Shown piece by piece: positions 58,091-64,000 of a DNA stretch of 64,000 nucleotides; position 1 is the stretch's first letter; the number at the start of each line of letters is the position of its first letter. The stretch comes from Haloquadratum walsbyi J07HQW1 (lineage in GTDB: Archaea > Halobacteriota > Halobacteria > Halobacteriales > Haloferacaceae), in assembly GCA_000415965.1 (NCBI GenBank), contig KE356560.1, positions 3,404,201 to 3,468,200 of the forward strand, written 5' to 3'. The position numbers were made by a program, and so were the translations under genes. The notes below the pieces were generated by a model. It was not told the origin of the DNA and did no database searches. It worked only from the letters and a program-made list of their open reading frames with translations.

Positions 58091-59248
58091 GTGGTCGAAG
58101 TACTGCTCTTTATCGGCGTTGGTGTTGCGGTTTTTGTGGGATTTAATATCGGTGGCTCCTCGACAGGAGTTGCATTTGGACCTGCGGTGGGAAGTGGACT
58201 TGTCTCAAAGCTCTTTGCAGCCGGGTTGATGACGACATTTGCACTTATTGGTGCATGGACGGCTGGTCGAAAGGTAATCGAAACAATGGGCGGACAGATT
58301 GTCCCACGAAGTCAGTTTACACTTGCAGCGAGTGTTGCTGTGTTGTTTTTCGTTGGCATGGCGTTACTCATCTCGAATACATTTGGAGTCCCTGCATCAA
58401 CATCAATGACCGCTGTCGGTGCCATCGCCGGGCTCGGCGTTGCCTCAGGAACGCTTAATGAAGCCGTGATGCTTGAAATTGTGTCATGGTGGATTGTCGC
58501 ACCGGTGCTTGCATTTTGGATTTGTGCGGTCGTTGGACGATATCTCTATCCGTATCTTGATGCGCGACTCAAACTGAATCGGTCACCAGGACCGCTTATT
58601 ACGCTTGACCGTGGTCAGGCTATCCCTCTGATTCGTCGAGGACCAAACACCTCAAATCGGGAGCTCGGGAGTGTTTGTTTAGTTATTATTATTGCGTGTT
58701 ATATGGCATACTCTGCAGGTGCTTCGAATGCAGCAAATGCTGTTGCACCGCTTGTCGGGAACGGATCAGTGTCGATGAATGTCGGTATTATTTTAGCCAC
58801 TGGAGCAATCGGATTTGGGGCATTTACTATTGCACGTCGAACGCTTGATACGGTTGGCAACGATCTCACCGAACTACCGATTTTAGCTGCGCTCGTCGTT
58901 GAGACAGTCTCCGCATCAGTGATTGCAGTGCTTTCGATATTAGGTATTCCAGCGAGCCTTGCGGTTTCAGCGACGATGTGTATTGTTGGGCTTGGGTGGG
59001 GTCGAGCAACACGGACAGTCACGATTGGTGATGCAATCGGTGGAGAAAAGCCAGAAATGTCGGTAAATGCATTAACGGCTGAAACCGACACAAGCGTCCC
59101 AGACGTCGGTGAAGAGTCGTCTCAGGAACTCACCGAGCAAACATTGTTTGACCCAGGAACAACTGGTCGTGTAATCTTCTTTTGGCTGTTAACGCCATCA
59201 GTGTCAGCAGCTACATCGTATGCATTATTTACCTTCATGCCGCTGTGA
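58091..59248 (+). CDS. PiT-family inorganic phosphate transporter
   Basis: 385 aa with about ten TM helices in two inverted repeats. The PiT signature appears twice in degenerate form: GFNIGGSSTGVAFGPAVGSG near residue 17 and YSAGASNAANAVAPLVGNGS near residue 213. Gly-Ser-rich TFGVPASTSMTAVGA is also typical. A hydrophilic acidic loop (about 335-360) precedes the last helix. Cation-coupled phosphate uptake is inferred from the family. Confidence 0.92.
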   Translation: MVEVLLFIGVGVAVFVGFNIGGSSTGVAFGPAVGSGLVSKLFAAGLMTTFALIGAWTAGRKVIETMGGQIVPRSQFTLAASVAVLFFVGMALLISNTFGVPASTSMTAVGAIAGLGVASGTLNEAVMLEIVSWWIVAPVLAFWICAVVGRYLYPYLDARLKLNRSPGPLITLDRGQAIPLIRRGPNTSNRELGSVCLVIIIACYMAYSAGASNAANAVAPLVGNGSVSMNVGIILATGAIGFGAFTIARRTLDTVGNDLTELPILAALVVETVSASVIAVLSILGIPASLAVSATMCIVGLGWGRATRTVTIGDAIGGEKPEMSVNALTAETDTSVPDVGEESSQELTEQTLFDPGTTGRVIFFWLLTPSVSAATSYALFTFMPL

Positions 59249-59313
59249 AACTCCTCAGGATTACTTCCGTGCCCAGACACAACAAGTCCGTCGCGACTTC
59301 CCGCTTTGTATGC
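59249..59313. other. Spacer after the phosphate transporter
   Basis: No supported feature before the M repeat. Confidence 0.4.
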
Positions 59314-59430
59314 TCATCAGTCGTTGGTGCTGTGGATGTCCTTATTCGAAACGGAACGCGCCAGCGGGCGTTCAAGATTGCACGAGTGTGTTTTCTGAAA
59401 AAAGTGATTGTATTCCTCACTGCTGTTATG
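59314..59430 (+). repeat. M repeat copy
   Basis: CATCAGTCGTTGGTGCTGTGG, then TATTCGAAACGGAACGCGCC and AGCGGGCGTTC, with right part GATTGTATTCCTC. It lies close to the transporter stop. Confidence 0.55.
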
Positions 59431-59794
59431 ACGTGTTATCGGACAAAAAATAACTCGTGGTTACCGTTCTCGGTGTCGAATGTCCTCAACGAATTATTCT
59501 GTTGAGTCTTTTCTTGCATTTGAGTTTGAGTTTGAGTTTATATTCGAACTTCAGAGGGTCAGATTTGAATCGATAATTCAACTGGCGGACAGAAATGAGT
59601 ATATGTCTCAATATAATACGATAACACAGACCAGTACCGGCGCTGTCCGGTGATTACAGGCAAAAAACAAAAAGAGTGCACAGAGTCATGTGTGTATCGA
59701 GCACGAGTGCCTGATTTTTGACCGTAGACGGTTGTATCATGGCGAAATTAGCAAACAATAAACTCTAATGGGATGGCGCACATACTATCTATTG
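59431..59794. other. Intergenic upstream of the ferredoxin gene
   Basis: Includes a three-unit TGAGTT hexamer run (59520-59540). No ORF is supported. Confidence 0.45.
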
Positions 59795-60184
59795 ATGGCA
59801 ACCGTAGAATATCTGAACTATGAGACCCTTGACGACAAGGGTTGGGAGATGGACGATGAGGACCTTTTCGAAAAGGCCGCTGACTCTGATCTCGGGAACG
59901 AAGATTACGGATCACTTGAAGTAAACGAGGGCGAATACATTCTTGAGGCCGCAGAAGCACAAGGATACGATTGGCCGTTTTCCTGCCGCGCGGGCGCGTG
60001 CGCAAACTGCGCTGCAATCGTGAAGGAAGGAGAGATCGACATGGACATGCAGCAGATTCTTTCCGATGAGGAAGTTTCTGACAAGAACGTTCGGCTCACG
60101 TGTATCGGATCACCAGCAGCCGACAGTGTTCGAATTGTCTACAACGCAAAGCATCTCGATTATCTTCAAAACCGCGTCATCTAA
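59795..60184 (+). CDS. fer: Halophilic 2Fe-2S ferredoxin
   Basis: 129 aa from ATG 59795 ([20 protein letters not shown]). The plant-type 2Fe-2S fold has an N-terminal acidic insert unique to haloarchaea. Cluster ligands are in CRAGACANC plus a Cys in VRLTCIGSP. Electron carrier for 2-oxoacid oxidoreductases. An in-frame ATG at 59768 is less likely. Confidence 0.96.
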   Translation: MATVEYLNYETLDDKGWEMDDEDLFEKAADSDLGNEDYGSLEVNEGEYILEAAEAQGYDWPFSCRAGACANCAAIVKEGEIDMDMQQILSDEEVSDKNVRLTCIGSPAADSVRIVYNAKHLDYLQNRVI

Positions 60185-60417
60185 ACGACGATATACGTCG
60201 GTGCGTTTAATAAATCGGTGCGATTGAACGCTTATAATCACTCATTCTTTGATAACTGGTCATTTCAGAGTATGTGTTAATCGGTTTTAATATAATAATC
60301 GTTCAGGAAAGAGAGGTTTTGTCTGCCGTCTCGCTATCTGAGTTGTCTGAGATTAAAACTTCCAAATTATCAGTATAAGTGGATTAGATAAGCGCTGTGA
60401 GGTGTGCTAGGCAAATA
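60185..60417. other. Intergenic, nothing recognised
   Basis: AT-rich spacer after fer. Confidence 0.45.
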
Positions 60418-60523
60418 TAGCAGTCGGTGGTACTGTAAGTTTCGTCATTCGAAGCGGAACGCCCGAACGAGCGTTTCAACTCAACGAGTGTAGTCTCGTG
60501 GGTCTGTCCAAAACGACCGATAA
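60418..60523 (+). repeat. M repeat copy
   Basis: GCAGTCGGTGGTACTGTAAG on the left, core CATTCGAAGCGGAACGCCCG and ACGAGCGTTTC, and a right part ending AAACGACCGAT. Confidence 0.55.
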
Positions 60524-60625
60524 AGAAATAAATAGGGACCTAGATACGCGGCTGGGACGTATGTCTGATGATATTACACCGTGAGAAGTGATTGCCCGTG
60601 TATTATCCGTGTGTATCGAGTTAAG

Positions 60626-61417
60626 TTATCTCAGTTGTTTAAGCGCTTCAGCTGCTTCATTACTCGCGCGTAAGTGATCACGTGCACGACGTGGGTCATC
60701 ACTCCCAGCAGCAAGTTGAGCATGACGGGTTAGCGCCTCACGGAGAGACTCAATCGCTGTTTGTCGTGTTGGAGCAGTCTCTGCTGGACGTTGTTCGGAT
60801 GTGTTTGTATGCGCAGTGCTATTGACCTCAGCAACTGCATCATTATCACCACGACTGTGACGGGATGGGTCAGTTTGGGTCGGTGTCACATCGCTTTCTG
60901 ATGTCGATTGCGACTGTATCGAGTTCGACGTATTCGGTTGCACAGTCGTATCAACTGGCTCAACGGTCGGTGATGCGTCTGAGCGATCTGCATTTGCAGA
61001 TGATACAGTATTATTTTGATCTGCCGGGGAAGACTCCGGCGCAGGGGTTGTGTCAGCCTGTGTATCTGCTTCAGTGGATGGTTGGGTATTTGCTTGCGCG
61101 TTTGATGCTGTTGCTGTGTCAGCGCTCGCACTTTGACTACTGTTATCCGGCGCAGTGTTGCCTCTTGAGTCCGACGCATTTACTGAGCCGTTATCAGCAG
61201 CATTACGCTCAGCATTCTGTGATTGACACGTCGGGCAGAACTCCTGACCCTCATACCGGAAAATAGGGGATCCACATGTCTCACAGTGAGCATTTGTCAT
61301 TGTTGCTCCCTTTAACAGGAGCTCGCTCATCTGCTGCGTCTCCGCCCGCCGTTCGGCATCTTTCTCATACTTCTCTCGGAGTCGCTCTCGCTCTGCCTCT
61401 TCGTCGAAATCGCTCAC
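60626..61417 (-). CDS. Sjogren/scleroderma autoantigen 1 (p27)-type zinc-ribbon protein
   Basis: About 263 aa. The preferred start is GTG at 61415-61417 (MSDFDEEAERERLREKYEKD). It has an N-terminal charged helix with MSELLLKGATMTNAHC, then a zinc ribbon CETCGSPIFRYEGQEFCPTC. After that comes a long Ser/Thr/Gln/Asn-rich disordered region (about 75-215) and a C-terminal helical part with TAIESLREALTRHAQLAAGS. The function of archaeal members is unknown. The disordered linker is unusually long. Confidence 0.8.
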   Translation of the reverse strand: MSDFDEEAERERLREKYEKDAERRAETQQMSELLLKGATMTNAHCETCGSPIFRYEGQEFCPTCQSQNAERNAADNGSVNASDSRGNTAPDNSSQSASADTATASNAQANTQPSTEADTQADTTPAPESSPADQNNTVSSANADRSDASPTVEPVDTTVQPNTSNSIQSQSTSESDVTPTQTDPSRHSRGDNDAVAEVNSTAHTNTSEQRPAETAPTRQTAIESLREALTRHAQLAAGSDDPRRARDHLRASNEAAEALKQLR

Positions 61418-61569
61418 ACTGATAATCATGGTATGCCACATCGAAAAACCCACCGGGGGTATGATCAGCCGATACATCGACAATCGACGAATTGTAGTAT
61501 CGACAATAGAGACCGTATACTATCGAATTCGAAGTCTTTAATCGCTTTCCACATGTCCATGTACGTGAT

Positions 61570-62484
61570 ATGACGAAAGTCAGCGTCGTCGGTGCTGCTG
61601 GGACAGTTGGTGCTGCTGCAGGATACAGCCTTGCGCTTCGTGACATCGTTGATGAACTCGTTTTTGTCGATATTCCTGACAAAGAAGATGAGACAATCGG
61701 TCAAGCTGCAGACACGAATCATAGCATTGCGTATGATTCGAATACAACGGTCATTCAGGGTGATTACGCAGATACTGCTGGGTCTGACGTGGTTGTTATC
61801 ACTGCAGGAATCCCCCGGAGTCCGGGACAAACACGGATTGATCTTGCGGGGGATAATGCACCGATTATGGCAGACATCGAATCTTCACTTGCAGCACATA
61901 ACGAAGAGTTCGTCTCATTAACAACTTCGAATCCGGTTGATCTCCTCAACCGCCATCTGTATGAAACCGGTGACAGAGAGAGACACAGTATTATTGGCTT
62001 TGGCGGACGTCTTGATTCTGCGCGATTTCGATATGTGCTGAGTGAGCGTTTCGACACCCCAGTCCAGAATGTTGCGGCGACGATTCTCGGTGAACACGGT
62101 GATGCACAGGTTCCGGCCTTCTCGAAAGTTCGTATCGATGGGACAGACCCGACATTTGATTCTGAGGAGCGTGAGACCATTCTCGCAGACCTACAGGCAT
62201 CGGCGATGGATGTAATTGAGCGAAAAGGAGCAACACAATGGGGTCCAGCAACGGGTGTTGCTCACATGGTTGAGGCTATACTCGATGATACCGGAGAGGT
62301 ACTTCCCGGATCGGTTGTGCTTGATGGTGAGTATGGGTACACTGACACAGCGTTTGGTGTGCCTGTTAAACTCGGCGCAAACGGTGTTGAAGACGTTGTT
62401 GAATGGGAACTTGATCAATACGAGCGCGAGCTGATGGATGATGCAGCCGAGAAGCTCTCAGATCAATACGCGAAGGTTGAATAA
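61570..62484 (+). CDS. mdh: Malate dehydrogenase
   Basis: LDH-like archaeal malate dehydrogenase, 304 aa. NAD motif [17 protein letters not shown] with Asp in VDIPD after beta-2. Substrate Arg residues lie in [10 protein letters not shown] and [10 protein letters not shown]. The catalytic His is in [14 protein letters not shown]. It interconverts malate and oxaloacetate. Family members are tetrameric and salt-adapted. Confidence 0.96.
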   Translation: MTKVSVVGAAGTVGAAAGYSLALRDIVDELVFVDIPDKEDETIGQAADTNHSIAYDSNTTVIQGDYADTAGSDVVVITAGIPRSPGQTRIDLAGDNAPIMADIESSLAAHNEEFVSLTTSNPVDLLNRHLYETGDRERHSIIGFGGRLDSARFRYVLSERFDTPVQNVAATILGEHGDAQVPAFSKVRIDGTDPTFDSEERETILADLQASAMDVIERKGATQWGPATGVAHMVEAILDDTGEVLPGSVVLDGEYGYTDTAFGVPVKLGANGVEDVVEWELDQYERELMDDAAEKLSDQYAKVE

Positions 62485-62759
62485 CAGCGGTATATCCTCA
62501 AAGTCATTTTATCTGAGGGATCGAGAACGTGTTATTTTGACTCAGGCGTCGGTCGAATATGAGCGTCTGTGCTTTCTGCTGGCGTTGAGTATCTAATCGT
62601 ATGAGAGACTCTGTCATCAATTGCTGGGATGAAACACATGCGGGTCAGATTGAGCCCCGAGACACTCGCTTTGATATCCTGTCGATATCGATGGCTATCT
62701 TCGGGGGTCACTCAAAAATCATCGTGGATCTTTTGTCGTCGTCTCACGAGTGAGGCTGT

Positions 62760-63179
62760 ATGCACTATCGTGAGGTGGACACGACACGAGAGTTCTTGCT
62801 GAGACTTGAAACGGGTGCTGATTGGCGAACAGAGATTGAAGAGTTCGCTGAGCTCAAAGATATCGATGCCGCGTGGTTCAATGCAATGGGTGCCGTTCAG
62901 GATGCCGAGGTATGGTTTTATGATCAAACTGAGACTGAGTACAATAGTGTAAGTTTTGATGAACCGCTTGAGATTGCCGCCTGCATTGGAAATATTTCAA
63001 TGCTTGATGATGAGCGATTCGCACACACTCATGCCGTGCTTTCACGACCCAGCGGGCAAGCACTTGCTGGACATCTCAATGCTGGGACCGTGTTCGCCGG
63101 TGAGGTGTATCTCCGGGCACTCGACACTGATCTTATCCGTGAGTATGATGAGACAACTGGTCTTGATCTGTGGCTATAA
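62760..63179 (+). CDS. PPC (DUF296) domain protein
   Basis: 139 aa, a single PPC domain: REFLLRLETGADWRTEIEEF, AAWFNAMGAVQDAEVWFYD, and a metal-type His pair region FAHTHAVLSRPSGQALAGHL. Bacterial and archaeal members form trimers. DNA binding or metabolic roles are suggested but unsettled. Two bases separate it from the polymerase gene, so they may share a transcript. Confidence 0.88.
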   Translation: MHYREVDTTREFLLRLETGADWRTEIEEFAELKDIDAAWFNAMGAVQDAEVWFYDQTETEYNSVSFDEPLEIAACIGNISMLDDERFAHTHAVLSRPSGQALAGHLNAGTVFAGEVYLRALDTDLIREYDETTGLDLWL

Positions 63180-63181
63180 TC

Positions 63182-64000
63182 GTGCGAGACGCCGATAAAC
63201 AATACTTCGAGACACTCGAATCGCATCTTGAGCAAGCATTTGCTCGGGCACGACAGGCGAAGGGACAAGGGTATGACCCGAAGCCAGAGGTTGAAATCCC
63301 AGTTGCAAGGGACATGGCTGATCGTGTCGAAAATATTCTTGGGATTCCTGACGTCGGAAAGCGGATCCGAGAACTTGATGCTGAACGCTCTCGTGAAGAA
63401 GTGGCGCTTGAGCTTGTTACTGATTTTGTTGAGGGGACTGTTGGTGATTATGATACACGTGAGGGAAAAATTGAGGGAGCAGTTCGAACAGCCGTTGCGC
63501 TCCTCACTGAGGGTGTTGTCGCGGCACCAATTGAGGGTATTGACCGGGTTGAGATTCTCAGTAATGATGACGGTAGTGAGTTTGTTAACGTCTATTACGC
63601 TGGACCAATCCGCTCAGCGGGAGGAACTGCACAGGCGTTGTCAGTGCTTGTAGCTGATTATGCTCGATCACTGTTGGATATTGATGAATATGCTGCGCGT
63701 ACAGCTGAAACAGAGCGATATGCTGAGGAAGTAAGCCTATATGATCGTGAAACGGGGCTACAGTACTCACCAAAAGACAAGGAGACGAAATTCATCACCA
63801 AACACATGCCAATTATGCTCGATGGTGAGGCGACTGGTGATGAGGAGGTCTCTGGATATCGTGATCTCGAACGTGTTGATACAAACGCTGCACGCGGGGG
63901 CATGTGTCTTGTGCTCGCTGAAGGAATTGCACTCAAAGCACCGAAAATTCAACGATATACCCGCCAACTCGATGAAGTGGAATGGCCATGGCTACAGGAT
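63182..64000 (+). CDS. polC: DNA polymerase D large subunit (DP2), 3' end outside window
   Basis: The frame opens at GTG 63182 (MRDADKQYFETLESHLEQAF), two bases after the PPC gene stop, and stays open for 273 codons to the window edge. It matches the DP2 N-terminus: RAKGQGYDPKPEVEIPVARD, the VNVYYAGPIRSAGGTAQALS motif, and FITKHMPIMLDGE. Catalytic subunit of the archaeal family-D replicative polymerase. The catalytic core lies beyond the window. Confidence 0.95.
   Translation, partial: MRDADKQYFETLESHLEQAFARARQAKGQGYDPKPEVEIPVARDMADRVENILGIPDVGKRIRELDAERSREEVALELVTDFVEGTVGDYDTREGKIEGAVRTAVALLTEGVVAAPIEGIDRVEILSNDDGSEFVNVYYAGPIRSAGGTAQALSVLVADYARSLLDIDEYAARTAETERYAEEVSLYDRETGLQYSPKDKETKFITKHMPIMLDGEATGDEEVSGYRDLERVDTNAARGGMCLVLAEGIALKAPKIQRYTRQLDEVEWPWLQD

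Noticed and set aside
1-64000. CRISPR arrays, rRNA genes, prophage modules
   Set aside because: No regularly spaced repeats with unique spacers, no rRNA sequence, and no capsid, terminase or integrase-like ORFs were seen. The tandem repeats are spacer-free hexamers.

Overview
This window is haloarchaeal chromosome. The proteins are acidic and their best family matches are haloarchaeal: TFB/TBP, RadA, PolD, a halophilic 2Fe-2S ferredoxin with an acidic insert, PspAB, RdfA and DUF5789-like proteins. Base composition is unusually low in GC for a haloarchaeon, intergenic gaps are long (often 0.5-1 kb), and decayed mobile DNA is abundant. Together these point to Haloquadratum walsbyi or a close relative. 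That is an inference from style and memory, not from a search.

Layout. 0-7 kb: end of a clamp-loader small subunit, archaetidylserine decarboxylase, a THUMP/Trm-G10 tRNA methylase, TFB with an overlapping zinc-ribbon ORF, a decayed IS1341-type tnpB preceded by a 43-aa AbrB-like ORF, a MITE, and TBP. 7-17 kb: a membrane protein, hisG, an MTA/SAH deaminase and adenosylhomocysteinase pair, a sulfatase-superfamily protein, and an RdfA-like cell-shape protein. 17.7-25.1 kb: tRNA-Pro(TGG), two half-size MgtE/SLC41 proteins, then srp54, ftsY, pfdA, rpl18a, eif6, rpl31e and rpl39e on the minus strand (translation and membrane targeting). 25.6-35 kb: thpR, a TPR protein, DUF424, sufS and an iscU-like gene, radA, pspAB and htpX, and nmd3. 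35-40 kb: a 28-aa membrane peptide, a second decayed tnpB with its downstream RNA-like hairpin, and a frameshifted XPD/DinG-like helicase. 40-45 kb: haloarchaeal proteins without firm function, a PHP phosphoesterase and a DedA protein. 45-55 kb: tetrapyrrole genes hemB, hemL, hemC, cobA and hemD, with an amt-glnK ammonium pair between hemB and hemL. 55-64 kb: O-acetylhomoserine sulfhydrylase, a PiT phosphate transporter, 2Fe-2S ferredoxin, a Sjogren/p27-type zinc-ribbon protein, malate dehydrogenase, a PPC-domain protein, and the start of the DNA polymerase D large subunit.

Most genes are housekeeping. The unusual content is between them. There are at least a dozen copies of a short MITE-like repeat (here called M) with a palindromic GGAACGC/GCGTTCC core. 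Four larger related remnants (A-D) end in the same GGATTCC-hairpin-GAGGATGTCAA motif. One MITE carries an 8-bp direct repeat. Several tnpB 3' ends or reRNA-like hairpins survive with or without tnpB, and hexanucleotide tandem repeats occur both between and inside genes. I found no CRISPR array, rRNA, intact transposase, or convincing new multi-gene defence system.
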